42,177 bases of DNA, taken from the NCBI GenBank assembly GCA_044373665.1, contig JBIPNH010000009.1, forward strand, positions 1 to 42,177. The letters run 5' to 3'. Shown here piece after piece: positions 8,301-16,870 of the stretch (position 1 is its first letter; each line of letters starts with the position of its first letter). The stretch comes from JABMMZ01 sp044373665. Lineage in GTDB: Bacteria; Bacteroidota; Bacteroidia; NS11-12g; UBA955. The position numbers and the translations under genes were made by a program. Below the pieces are notes generated by a model. That model saw only the letters and a program-made list of their open reading frames with translations. It ran no database searches and was not told the DNA's origin.

Positions 8301-9146
8301 AAAAATGCTATCGTTTATCAAATTCTTAAAAATTACAAATCTCAAGTTACTGAGTTATATGCATCATTCAGAAGAGAATATTATGCAATAACAGTAGGAG
8401 ATGAGTTACCAACAGGAATTCTTAAAATGGCTAAAGTTTATGTGGCTCAAAAACGTAAATTGAAAGTAGGTGATAAAATGGCTGGTAGACATGGTAACAA
8501 AGGTATTGTTGCAAGAATTGTTCGTGCAGAAGACATGCCTTTCTTAGAAGATGGAACAACAGTTGATATTGTTTTGAATCCACTAGGGGTTCCATCTAGG
8601 ATGAACTTAGGACAGATATACGAAACAGTATTAGGTTGGGCTGGAAAAGAGTTAGGATTGAAATTTGCAACGCCTATTTTTGATGGGGCTACACCTGCAG
8701 AGATTAATGACTACACTATAAAAGCTGGATTACCTATAAACGGTCAAGTTTATTTATACGATGGATTGAGTGGGGAAAGATTCCACCAACCAACTACAGT
8801 TGGTATCATTTATATGTTGAAATTAGGACACATGGTTGATGATAAAATGCACGCTCGTTCTATAGGACCATATTCAATGATTACACAACAACCTTTGGGT
8901 GGTAAAGCTCAGTTTGGTGGTCAACGTTTTGGTGAGATGGAGGTTTGGGCTCTTGAAGCATTTGGAGCTGCCAATATCTTAAGAGAAATATTAACTATCA
9001 AATCGGATGATATCATGGGTAGAGCAAAAACCTACGAAGCAATCGTTAAAGGGGATAACATTACTCAAATTGGTATACCAGAATCATTCAACGTATTGAT
9101 ACACGAATTAAGAGGACTTGGTATCGAAATGAATTTCGAAGAATAG
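5331..9146 (+). CDS. rpoB: DNA-directed RNA polymerase subunit beta
   Basis: The 1271-aa beta subunit contains the rifampicin region (471-500, with D478, H488 and S493 matching E. coli D516, H526 and S531, all wild type), the RERAGFEVRDVH segment, and the C-terminal KVGDKMAGRHGNKG and KAQFGGQRFGEMEVWALEA motifs. The start is TTG at 5331. No in-frame ATG or GTG lies upstream before a non-coding leader, and the first internal Met is near residue 129, well inside conserved sequence. It lies 122 nt after rplL, beyond a terminator-like hairpin, and 41 nt before rpoC. Confidence 0.98.
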   Translation: MATKVKQPKRINFGSIDKVVDYPDFLDVQLQSFKEFFQLETHVDKRTDEGLFKVFQENFPINDTRNIFTLEFLDYFVDPPRYSIQECIERGLTYSVPFKAKLKLSCNDPEHEDFETIVQDVYLGTIPYMTPSGTFVINGAERVIVSQLHRSPGVFFGQSYHTNGTKLYSARVIPFKGSWIEFATDVNNVMYAYIDRKKKFPVTTLLRAIGFETDKDILNIFGLAEEVKVSKSGLKKHIGRKLSARVLRTWVEDFVDEDTGEVVSIERNEVIIERDTILENSHIDEIVDAGVKTIILNKEEEGKNDFSIIYNTLQKDASNNGKEAVELIYRQLRNTDPPDEETARGIIERLFFSDKRYDLGEVGRFRINKKLNLTTSMDVKILTNEDIIKIITYLIELSNSRSEVDDIDHLSNRRVRTVGEQLYAQFGVGLARMARTIREKMNIRDNEVFTPTDLINARSLSSVINSFFGTNQLSQFMDQTNPLAEITHKRRMSALGPGGLSRERAGFEVRDVHYTHYGRLCTIETPEGPNIGLISSLCVHAKINSMGFIETPYWPVENGRVAFDKPVVYLSAEEEDGNVIAQCNVDTDNNGQFNTNEVKARFEGDFPLVEPEKLHYMDVAPNQIVSIAASLIPFLEHDDANRALMGSNMQRQAVPLLRPEAPIVGTGLEERVAKDSRALIIAENDGVVDFVDANEIRLKYDYTEHDELVNFVSNTKSYMVTKFLRTNQSTCINLRPIVKKGQRVLKGDVLCEGYATQDGELAIGRNLKVAFMPWQGYNFEDAIVISEKVVSDDWYTSIHIDEYELEVRDTKRGEEELTNDIPNVSEEATKNLDENGLIRVGAEIKEGDIIIGKITPKGETEPSPEEKLLRAIFGDKAGDVKDASLKASPSTEGIVIDKKLFTKTKKEKGAKTEEKAKLVKNEQEHKRNKEKLTEILVQKLFKVLNGKTSAGVKSVYGDDMIPKGTKFTQKNLSSVDYDNVNFSSWSSDAEKNAIVYQILKNYKSQVTELYASFRREYYAITVGDELPTGILKMAKVYVAQKRKLKVGDKMAGRHGNKGIVARIVRAEDMPFLEDGTTVDIVLNPLGVPSRMNLGQIYETVLGWAGKELGLKFATPIFDGATPAEINDYTIKAGLPINGQVYLYDGLSGERFHQPTTVGIIYMLKLGHMVDDKMHARSIGPYSMITQQPLGGKAQFGGQRFGEMEVWALEAFGAANILREILTIKSDDIMGRAKTYEAIVKGDNITQIGIPESFNVLIHELRGLGIEMNFEE

Positions 9147-9187
9147 TTCAAACAGGAAACATAATTATTTAACTAGCAAAAAAAAGA

Positions 9188-12100
9188 ATGTCAACAATAA
9201 AAAAGAGTCAAAAAATAAAAAGTAACTTCACCAAAATCAGAATTGGTTTAGCTTCTCCAGAAAGTGTTTTACAAAAATCTTTCGGTGAAGTTATGAAACC
9301 AGAAACGATTAATTACAGAAGTTATAAACCAGAAATGGGTGGCTTATTCTGTGAGAGAATTTTTGGACCTACAAAAGACTATGAGTGTCATTGTGGAAAA
9401 TACAAAAGAATTCGTTACAAAGGTATCGTTTGTGATAGATGTGGTGTTGAAGTAACTGAGAAAAAAGTAAGAAGAGAGAGAATGGGTCACATTAATTTAG
9501 TGGTTCCTGTTGCTCACATTTGGTACTTTAGATCATTGCCCAACAAAATTGGTTACTTATTGGGATTAAGTTCTAAAAAATTAGATTTAGTCGTTTACTA
9601 CGAAAGATATATTGTTATCAATACCGGAGAACATGAAGGCGTTAGTAAATTAGATTTATTATCAGAAGAAGAGTATTTAGATATCTTAGAGAAATTGCCA
9701 AAAGAAAATCAATACCTAGAAGATAACGATCCTAAAAAATTCGTTGCTAAAATGGGTGCTGAAGCCCTTTGGGAACTTTTAAGTACAATTGATTTAGATG
9801 GATTAAGTTATAGCTTAAGACATCAAGCTGCTAACGAAACCTCTCAACAACGTAAAGCAGAAGCATTAAAAAGACTTAAAGTAATTGAAAGCTTCCGTTC
9901 TGCAAACAGAGATGGAAATGTAAATCGTCCTGAATGGATGATTCTTAAAATGTTACCTGTTATTCCACCAGAATTAAGACCTTTAGTTCCATTGGAAGGT
10001 GGTCGTTTTGCAACATCGGATTTAAATGATTTGTACAGACGTGTTATTATCCGTAACAACCGTTTGAAAAGATTAATAGAAATTAAAGCACCAGAGGTAA
10101 TTCTAAGAAATGAAAAAAGGATGTTACAAGAGTCCGTGGATTCATTGTTAGACAATACCCGTCGTGCTAGTGCTGTTAAGTCTGATGGTAACAGACCATT
10201 AAAATCTTTGAGCGATATGCTAAAAGGTAAACAAGGTCGTTTCCGTTTAAACTTATTGGGTAAACGTGTGGATTATTCTGGACGTTCTGTAATTGTGGTT
10301 GGACCAAAATTGAAATTAAGTGAGTGTGGTTTACCAAAAGCGATGGCTGCTGAATTATTCAAACCATTTATTATCAGAAAATTGATGGAAAGAGGTGTTG
10401 TTAAAACGGTAAAATCTGCTAAAAAAATAGTGGATAGAAAAGAACCAGTAATTTGGGAAATTCTTGAAAATATTTTGAAAGGACATCCTGTGTTGCTTAA
10501 CCGTGCTCCAACACTCCATAGATTAGGTATTCAAGCGTTCCAACCAAAATTAATTGAAGGAAAAGCAATTCAATTGCACCCTTTAACTTGTACTGGTTTT
10601 AACGCGGATTTTGACGGTGACCAAATGGCTGTTCACGTTCCTCTAGGAAATGCTGCAATATTAGAAGCTCAATTGTTAATGTTGGCGCCACATAATATTC
10701 TAAATCCTGCCAATGGATCACCGATTACAGTTCCTTCTCAGGATATGGTGCTTGGATTGTATTACATAACCAAAGGAAGAAAACATACTCCAGAAAAACC
10801 CGTTAAAGGTGAAGGAATTACGTTTTATTCTCCTGAGGAAGTAACAATTGCATACAACGAAGGAAAAGTTGATTTACACGCTTTTATTAAATGTCGCTTA
10901 TTAGACTTGAATGAAAAAGGTGAAACGGTTCCTAAAATAATCGAAACTTCAGTAGGTAGAGTATTGTTCAATAAAGTAGTTCCTGAAGGTGTAGGTTATA
11001 TCAACCAATTGTTAACCAAAAAATCTTTACGTGACATCATTAGTATGTTCGTAAAAGAAGTTGGAGTTGCTAGAACTTCCAAATTCTTAGATGATATCAA
11101 AGATTTAGGTTTCTATTATGCATTTAAAGGTGGATTATCGTTCAACTTAAATTATGTAGAAATTCCTGATGATAAAGAAGTTATTGTTGAAGCTGCAAGA
11201 AAAGAAGTAGAAGAAATTAAATTCAACTACGAAAATGGTTTCATTACTAATAACGAAAGATATAACCAAGTAATTGACGTTTGGACAAAAGTTAACTCAA
11301 GAGTGGGTGAAATTTTGTTAAAAGAATTAGCTCAAAACGACCAAGGATTTAATCCTGTGTTCATGATGTTAGATTCTGGCGCAAGGGGTTCAAAAGAACA
11401 AATTCGTCAGTTGGGTGGAATGAGAGGCTTGATGGCAAAACCGCAAAAAAATGTAGGCGGTGGTGTCGGAGAGATTATCGAAAATCCAATTTTATCAAAC
11501 TTTAAAGAAGGTTTATCAGTATTAGAGTATTTCATTTCTACACACGGTGCTCGTAAAGGTCTTGCCGATACAGCCTTGAAAACGGCCGATGCGGGTTACT
11601 TAACCAGAAGATTACATGACGTTGCTCAAGACGTTATTATAACTGATACGGATTGTGGTACCATAAGAGGATTAAATATTTCTGCATTGAAAGACAATGA
11701 TGATATCGTTGAAAGCTTATTTGAAAGAATATTAGGTAGAACTGGTCTATACGACACTTACAACCCTTCAACTAATGAATTGATAGTGAAAGCTGGTCTT
11801 GAAATTACAGAAGAAGTTGCAACTGAAATAGAAAAAGCCGAAATCGAAGAATTAGAAATTCGTTCAGTATTAACTTGCGAAACTAAAACAGGTGTTTGTG
11901 CTAAATGTTATGGTAGAAACTTAGCCAACGGTAGAATGGTTCAAATGGGAGAAGCAGTTGGTGTTATCGCAGCTCAATCAATTGGTGAGCCAGGTACACA
12001 GTTGACATTAAGAACATTCCACGTGGGTGGTACAGCAAGTAGTATCGCTGCAGAATCTCAAATTGTTTCAAAACATGATGGTATGATTTCATTTGATGAA

Positions 12101-13516
12101 TTGAAAACAGTTCCAAGAGAATTGATTGACGAAGAATCAGGTGAAACTATTAAAGTAGAACTTAACATCAGTAGAAGTGCTGAGGTTCGTGTATTGGATG
12201 TAAATACCAAAAATATATTGAACACCTTCATCGTTCCTTACGGATCATTTGTATTCCTTAAAGAAGGAGCAAAATTGAAAAAAGGTGATAAAATATGTTC
12301 ATGGGATCCTTATAACGCGGTTATCTTGTCTGATTTAGCAGGTAAAATTGTATTTGATAACATCATTGATGGTATCACTTTCAGAGAAGAAAATGACGAA
12401 GTAACAGGTTATGGTGAAAAAGTAGTTATCGAAACAAAAGATAAAACCAAAACACCTTCAATTAGAATTGTTGGAAAAGATAAAACAGTTCTAAAAGAAA
12501 TCAGTTTACCAGTTGGTGCCCACTTAGCTGTAGAAGAAGGAAAAACGATTATTGCAGGTGATATTATCGCTAAAATACCTCGTTCTGCTCGTGGAACAAG
12601 AGATATCACAGGTGGTCTACCGCGTGTAACAGAGTTATTCGAAGCACGTAACCCATCCAATCCAGCAACAGTTGCAGAGATTGATGGTGTTGTAACTTAT
12701 GGTGGTATTAAAAGAGGTAATAGAGAAATTGCAATTACAAGTAAAGATGGTGAAGTAAAGCATTATATGATACCATTGTCTAAACATATTTTTGTTCAAG
12801 ACAACGATTACATTAAAGCTGGATCTCCATTGTCTGATGGTGCTATTACACCTCAAGATATTCTTAGAATTCAAGGTCCAACTGCTGTTCAACGTTATAT
12901 CCTAAATGGTATTCAGGAAGTTTACCGTTTACAAGGGGTAAAAATCAATGACAAACACATCGAAATTATTGTTCGTCAAATGATGCAAAAAATGATAGTT
13001 GAACAACCAGGTGATACTCAATTCTTGGAAAATGAAATCGTTGAGAAATGGGAATTATTCCAAGAAAATGATTGGATCTATGGTCGTAAATTCGTTTTAG
13101 ATAGCGGTGATTCTGACAAATTAAAAGTTGGACAAATCGTTTCTCTAAGAGAATTAAGAGAAGAGAATAGCCTATTGAAACGCCAAGATAAAAAAGAAGT
13201 ATTGTGCAGAGACGCTGTAACGGCAACTGCAGATGCTGTTCTTCAAGGTATTACTAGAGCCTCATTGGCAACTAGAAGTTTCATGAGTGCTGCATCGTTC
13301 CAAGAAACAACTAAAGTGTTGAATGAAGCTGCGATTGCAGGTAAAGTAGATTATATGAGAGGTTTGAAAGAAAACGTTATCGTAGGTCATCTTATTCCAG
13401 CAGGAACAGGTATGAGACAATACGATGGTATTGTGGTTGGTAGTAAAGAAGAGTTTGAAAGATTACAAGCTTCTAAACAACAATTAGAAGATAATCAATC
13501 AGCGACGGCTTACTAG
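9188..13516 (+). CDS. rpoC: DNA-directed RNA polymerase subunit beta'
   Basis: The 1442-aa beta' subunit has the first zinc site (C67, C69, C82, C85), the catalytic NADFDGDQMAVH at 472-483 with the three Mg-binding aspartates D474, D476 and D478, the trigger-loop region (GARGSKEQIRQLGGMRGLM), and the second zinc cluster around CETKTGVCAKCYG. Length is close to other Bacteroidota RpoC. The ATG follows the A-rich run AAAAAAAGA. A good terminator lies just after the stop. Confidence 0.99.
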   Translation: MSTIKKSQKIKSNFTKIRIGLASPESVLQKSFGEVMKPETINYRSYKPEMGGLFCERIFGPTKDYECHCGKYKRIRYKGIVCDRCGVEVTEKKVRRERMGHINLVVPVAHIWYFRSLPNKIGYLLGLSSKKLDLVVYYERYIVINTGEHEGVSKLDLLSEEEYLDILEKLPKENQYLEDNDPKKFVAKMGAEALWELLSTIDLDGLSYSLRHQAANETSQQRKAEALKRLKVIESFRSANRDGNVNRPEWMILKMLPVIPPELRPLVPLEGGRFATSDLNDLYRRVIIRNNRLKRLIEIKAPEVILRNEKRMLQESVDSLLDNTRRASAVKSDGNRPLKSLSDMLKGKQGRFRLNLLGKRVDYSGRSVIVVGPKLKLSECGLPKAMAAELFKPFIIRKLMERGVVKTVKSAKKIVDRKEPVIWEILENILKGHPVLLNRAPTLHRLGIQAFQPKLIEGKAIQLHPLTCTGFNADFDGDQMAVHVPLGNAAILEAQLLMLAPHNILNPANGSPITVPSQDMVLGLYYITKGRKHTPEKPVKGEGITFYSPEEVTIAYNEGKVDLHAFIKCRLLDLNEKGETVPKIIETSVGRVLFNKVVPEGVGYINQLLTKKSLRDIISMFVKEVGVARTSKFLDDIKDLGFYYAFKGGLSFNLNYVEIPDDKEVIVEAARKEVEEIKFNYENGFITNNERYNQVIDVWTKVNSRVGEILLKELAQNDQGFNPVFMMLDSGARGSKEQIRQLGGMRGLMAKPQKNVGGGVGEIIENPILSNFKEGLSVLEYFISTHGARKGLADTALKTADAGYLTRRLHDVAQDVIITDTDCGTIRGLNISALKDNDDIVESLFERILGRTGLYDTYNPSTNELIVKAGLEITEEVATEIEKAEIEELEIRSVLTCETKTGVCAKCYGRNLANGRMVQMGEAVGVIAAQSIGEPGTQLTLRTFHVGGTASSIAAESQIVSKHDGMISFDELKTVPRELIDEESGETIKVELNISRSAEVRVLDVNTKNILNTFIVPYGSFVFLKEGAKLKKGDKICSWDPYNAVILSDLAGKIVFDNIIDGITFREENDEVTGYGEKVVIETKDKTKTPSIRIVGKDKTVLKEISLPVGAHLAVEEGKTIIAGDIIAKIPRSARGTRDITGGLPRVTELFEARNPSNPATVAEIDGVVTYGGIKRGNREIAITSKDGEVKHYMIPLSKHIFVQDNDYIKAGSPLSDGAITPQDILRIQGPTAVQRYILNGIQEVYRLQGVKINDKHIEIIVRQMMQKMIVEQPGDTQFLENEIVEKWELFQENDWIYGRKFVLDSGDSDKLKVGQIVSLRELREENSLLKRQDKKEVLCRDAVTATADAVLQGITRASLATRSFMSAASFQETTKVLNEAAIAGKVDYMRGLKENVIVGHLIPAGTGMRQYDGIVVGSKEEFERLQASKQQLEDNQSATAY

Positions 13517-13537
13517 AAAATTGATTGTTATGTTTAA

Positions 13538-13570
13538 AAAAGGTTGCCCTATTTTAGGGCAGCCTTTTTT
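13538..13570 (+). terminator. Rho-independent terminator of rpoBC
   Basis: The arm AAAAGGTTGCCCT pairs with AGGGCAGCCTTTT across the 5-nt loop ATTTT, with one G-U pair and a following T-run to 13570. It ends the long secE-to-rpoC transcription unit. Confidence 0.93.
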
Positions 13571-13741
13571 GTTTGTTAATTTTCGTAAACGAAAAAAAAT
13601 GACGTCTATCGGTAAACATGTAACAGTGCAAAAAGGTGATACATTTTTATTAAGTGATTGATTTTTAGAATTTTAATTGATTTTAATTTATTTTTTTTAT
13701 ATGTTTTAATTTATTTCATTTGAATAAATGATATTTTAAAA
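13571..13741. other. AT-rich intergenic stretch after rpoC
   Basis: These 171 nt hold a small inverted repeat (TTTTCG-TAAA-CGAAAA, 13580-13595) and a possible 20-codon frame at 13599-13661 (MTSIGKHVTVQKGDTFLLSD). The remainder is almost pure A/T up to the next ATG. Nothing else can be supported. Confidence 0.4.
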
Positions 13742-14842
13742 ATGAACCATATCACTAAAATTGATTTTAATTACCAAAATTGGGAATTAATCAATGATGC
13801 AAATTTTCTAAATCAGTTCAATGATTCCCATTGGAAAATGACAGAAAATTGGTCGGATAATGAGAACAGTTTAAACCAATCTTCTTTATTCATTTCGTTA
13901 TATCAATTAAAGGTCAATCATTTTAAATCATTCCAATCTAATGCAGCATCAGAAATTCAGGTTATTCCCAGTCAATCTTATTTATTTAAAATTAATTCAG
14001 ACTCATACTTGCTTATAAATGCATTAGAATTTCCAATTGATTTTAAGTTTTTTTCAAACGATGACATAGACAATTCAATGATGCCATCCTTGCTTAACGA
14101 ACAGTTGAATAAGCTTATTAAAGATACCAATATTTCGACTCAAGCCTACCTAAAAAAAGATTCTAAAAATCAATTGTTGCTGAATCCTGTTAAACAATAT
14201 CTTGATGTATTAGACAGTTTTTTAACTGAAATTAAAACTTTGGAATTGGACTTATCCGTTATTAATGAATATAAAATTAATTCATATTATTTGTCCATTT
14301 ATACAATGTTTCCTTTGTTAGGAGAGGCCTACATTAACTTATTATTGTTTGTATTAGCCAAAAAAGAGTATCGTCACAATTCCCGTCTTTATGATAATTT
14401 AATTAATCAACCTTATTTGGTTAAAATCAAGACCTTACATTTGAATTGCGAAGGTTTTTTGAGTGGTTTAGTTCATGAGTCTAACGTAGTAAAATCATTT
14501 GTTTCTTTAATGAAAAAACACGCCGATAACTACCGACAAATGATTGACCCTAAACAAATGATGTGCGAAGAACTGCAAGAAGTATATATAAAACCAACTG
14601 TTTTTTTGGCTAAAAACAATTACTTATCTAGCAAGTCACTCTATTTCAAAGTTAATTTTAATAGTCAACTAGCCTTTCAGTCTGTACAAATTATTAAGGA
14701 TTTTATGGCTTATAGTATCAGCCTATTAAAGGAAACAGAGAAGACTAAATTGATGGATATTTTAGAATCGGATTTTTTGGTTTACGACTTAAAACATGAA
14801 GATGTTTATGGGCTAAAAAGCAATCAATTGTTACAGCAATAA
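13742..14842 (+). CDS. Hypothetical protein, no recognised family
   Basis: This 366-aa protein is not recognised. It has no signal peptide and no clear membrane span. It is rich in Asn, Leu, Ser and Lys and looks alpha-helical in the second half (about 150-330), with a hydrophobic stretch near 185-210 (YYLSIYTMFPLLGEAYINLL) that is too polar to call a membrane helix. The upstream 170 nt are extremely AT-rich and hold no clean TAnnTTTG box. It starts 171 nt after the rpoC terminator and ends 4 nt from the convergent EamA gene. The codon pattern is normal for the window. Real coding is likely from its length and good start, but its function is open. Confidence 0.75.
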   Translation: MNHITKIDFNYQNWELINDANFLNQFNDSHWKMTENWSDNENSLNQSSLFISLYQLKVNHFKSFQSNAASEIQVIPSQSYLFKINSDSYLLINALEFPIDFKFFSNDDIDNSMMPSLLNEQLNKLIKDTNISTQAYLKKDSKNQLLLNPVKQYLDVLDSFLTEIKTLELDLSVINEYKINSYYLSIYTMFPLLGEAYINLLLFVLAKKEYRHNSRLYDNLINQPYLVKIKTLHLNCEGFLSGLVHESNVVKSFVSLMKKHADNYRQMIDPKQMMCEELQEVYIKPTVFLAKNNYLSSKSLYFKVNFNSQLAFQSVQIIKDFMAYSISLLKETEKTKLMDILESDFLVYDLKHEDVYGLKSNQLLQQ

Positions 14843-14846
14843 TCAT

Positions 14847-15740
14847 CTAATGCCAAACAAAAAAAGCTCTAATTTTGTCAGCTAATTGTCTAACAACTAG
14901 CGCATTTAAATTAATAAAAACACCCGCAAGTACAATTGTCATTCCTGTTAAAACACTGATAGGGTAGCTGTCATCAAACAAAAATTTACCAATAAGCACT
15001 GCCCAAATGATTCCAATATAACTTACACTACTTATTCTAGCCGCTGAGTCTGCTTGGTAAGCACGTGTAATATAATATTGACCAATTTGCGTAAAAATGC
15101 CTGTTCCTATCAAAAACACCCAATCCAAAGCATTTGGAATAACGATTTGATAGGGCAGAAAAAGCATAATCAAAATAATAAAAGGGAGTGCAATTAACGG
15201 TTGATAAAAAATAATAACATCTGCATCCTCTTTTCCCTTCATGTTTCTAATGGCATTATAAGCCAAACCTGTAAAAAAAGCACCTGCAACCCCAATAGCA
15301 AAATCAAAAGTTGTAACATTCGAAAATCCTTTTACCATAAGAACGCCTGAAATAGAAATTGCAAATGAAATCCATTGAATAATCCTTACAGATTCTTTAA
15401 GAAATAACAGGGCAATTACTGTTGTGAATAATGGGCTCAAATAATGTATAACGATAGCATTAGCGAGCGCCATTTGTTGCAAAGTATAAAAATAACACAA
15501 CAACCCTAAAGCACCAAAAATGCCCCTAGCAATTAAGAATTTATGATGATTTCCCCATGGATTAACCCCTTTTTTTCTTAACGTAATGTAACTTATAATA
15601 AGTGTGACTAGAGCCCTAATTAATATAATTTCAACAACAGGAATGTGATCAATGTATTTAACACAAGCATTCATCCAAGCAAAGGAAATACTTGCAATTA
15701 ACATTAATTTTACGCCATGGGTAAATTGAATTTTAAACAA
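14847..15740 (-). CDS. EamA-family (DMT superfamily) transporter
   Basis: The 297-aa integral membrane protein has about ten transmembrane helices in two homologous EamA halves (roughly 10-140 and 150-285). Family features are NAIVIHYLSPLFTTVIALLFLKE at the end of the first half and the GQYYITRAYQ...ISSVSYIGIIWAVLIG segment in the second. DMT carriers move small metabolites, and the substrate cannot be read from sequence. It lies 2 nt after the nucleotidyltransferase gene on the same strand, so the two are almost surely co-transcribed. It converges on the preceding hypothetical gene with 4 nt between stops. Confidence 0.9.
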   Translation of the reverse strand: MFKIQFTHGVKLMLIASISFAWMNACVKYIDHIPVVEIILIRALVTLIISYITLRKKGVNPWGNHHKFLIARGIFGALGLLCYFYTLQQMALANAIVIHYLSPLFTTVIALLFLKESVRIIQWISFAISISGVLMVKGFSNVTTFDFAIGVAGAFFTGLAYNAIRNMKGKEDADVIIFYQPLIALPFIILIMLFLPYQIVIPNALDWVFLIGTGIFTQIGQYYITRAYQADSAARISSVSYIGIIWAVLIGKFLFDDSYPISVLTGMTIVLAGVFINLNALVVRQLADKIRAFFVWH

Positions 15741-15742
15741 TT

Positions 15743-16735
15743 TTAGTTAAAGTTTATTTCTGCACTATCTCCCAAGTTCATGCTGTGAACTGTACCATGA
15801 AGAGAGGCGTCATTGCCTATTAACGATTGACTTAAAACGGCATTTTTGAGTTCGGCAAAGGGGCCAATGATAGACTCTTTAATTATAGAATAATCAATAC
15901 TCGCATTTTCTCCTATGCTAACATTAGGACCAATTATACTGTTGCTTATTTTGCAGTTTTTGCCAATAAAAACAGGTTCTATGATTATGGAATTGTTTAG
16001 ATTTGATTCACGGAAATCTTTATTTAATCCTCTTTTGAGTAAGAGTTCATTTGTTTGCAACAAAATATCTTTTTTACCACAGTCGAACCATAAGTTTACG
16101 TTGTACGTTTTAAAAGTAGTTCCTTTTGCCACCATACACATCATTGCATCTGTTAAGTGAAATTCATTGTGTGTTTTAATATTGTTTTGAATATTATAGT
16201 GGATACACTCCATTAACTCTTTGGTTTCTTTAATTTTGTAAATACCTACTAATGCCAAATTTGATTTTGGTATCGTTGGCTTTTCAACTAATCGAGTAAT
16301 AATTCCATTAGAATCCGTTTCTGCAACGCCAAACTGACGAGGGTCTTCTACCTTTTTAACACCTAAAATGGAATGTTCACTGTTTAATAGTTCTTGCCAA
16401 TTCAACTCACAAATAGTGTCTCCAAATACAATTAACATTTCATTGTTTGCTATTGCATCTTTGGCCAGCCATATTGCATGTCCTGTTCCTTTTCCTGTGG
16501 TTTGAATGACAAATTGTGATTGAATAGTAGGATAGTTTGTTGTAATATATTCTTCAATTTTATCTCCTAAATAGCCAATGATAAATATAAATTCATTTAT
16601 TCCAGCTTCCACCAATTGGTCAACTATATGGGCTAAAATAGGTTTTCCTGCCACCGGAATCAATGATTTGGGTTGAGTATGGGTGTGGGGACGCAAACGA
16701 GTCCCAATTCCTGCAACGGGTATAACGGCTTTCAT
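15743..16735 (-). CDS. Sugar-phosphate nucleotidylyltransferase with left-handed beta-helix C-terminus
   Basis: The 330-aa protein has the N-terminal NTP-transferase signature (about residues 6-33: AGIGTRLRPHT, then PKSLIPVAGKPIL). An EKP motif (VEKPTIPKSNLALVGIY) lies near the middle, and hexapeptide repeats begin near residue 250 (IEPVFIGKNC, ISNSIIGPNVSIGENASI). Such enzymes join a sugar-1-phosphate to an NTP to give NDP-sugar. The exact sugar and nucleotide (dTDP-Glc, GDP-Man or UDP-GlcNAc type) are not decided by visible residues. It is the first gene of a two-gene unit with the EamA transporter and has a full promoter upstream. Confidence 0.88.
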   Translation of the reverse strand: MKAVIPVAGIGTRLRPHTHTQPKSLIPVAGKPILAHIVDQLVEAGINEFIFIIGYLGDKIEEYITTNYPTIQSQFVIQTTGKGTGHAIWLAKDAIANNEMLIVFGDTICELNWQELLNSEHSILGVKKVEDPRQFGVAETDSNGIITRLVEKPTIPKSNLALVGIYKIKETKELMECIHYNIQNNIKTHNEFHLTDAMMCMVAKGTTFKTYNVNLWFDCGKKDILLQTNELLLKRGLNKDFRESNLNNSIIIEPVFIGKNCKISNSIIGPNVSIGENASIDYSIIKESIIGPFAELKNAVLSQSLIGNDASLHGTVHSMNLGDSAEINFN

Positions 16736-16752
16736 TAGTGCTGATTGATAAA

Positions 16753-16784
16753 CAAAAATATTATTCTATTGACAATAAAACAAA
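16753..16784 (-). promoter_or_regulatory. Promoter of the nucleotidyltransferase-EamA unit
   Basis: Read on the minus strand, TTTG (16781-16784) is followed after 20 nt by TATTTTTG (16753-16760), an exact match to the Bacteroidota TTTG...TAnnTTTG pattern. The start codon lies 17 nt further on. Confidence 0.8.
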
Positions 16785-16853
16785 TAAAGATTCAGTGAAT
16801 TTTACATAAAAGACATGCGAATAAGTAACGCTATGTTTTTTATTGTATTTCCT

Positions 16854-16861
16854 TATTTTTG
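16854..16861 (+). promoter_or_regulatory. -7 box of trpS
   Basis: TATTTTTG is an exact TAnnTTTG match that ends 9 nt before the trpS ATG (16871). The -33 element is weak. The predicted transcript would have a leader of only a few bases. Confidence 0.65.
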
Positions 16862-16870
16862 CCATTACAA

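Noticed and set aside
13571..13741. A small conserved gene (DUF3467 type) expected after rpoC in many Bacteroidota
   Set aside because: No open frame of suitable length exists here; only a 20-codon frame is present.
13742..14842. Possible HEPN or abortive-infection protein
   Set aside because: Scattered Arg and His residues occur (for example KEYRHNSRLYDN), but no Rx4-6H in a helical context could be defended.
14847..16735. licB/licC-type choline import and CDP-choline pair
   Set aside because: The DMT-plus-nucleotidyltransferase order is similar, but the enzyme has the GTRLRP...PKSLIPVAGKPIL signature and a hexapeptide tail of sugar nucleotidyltransferases, and no choline kinase gene is present.
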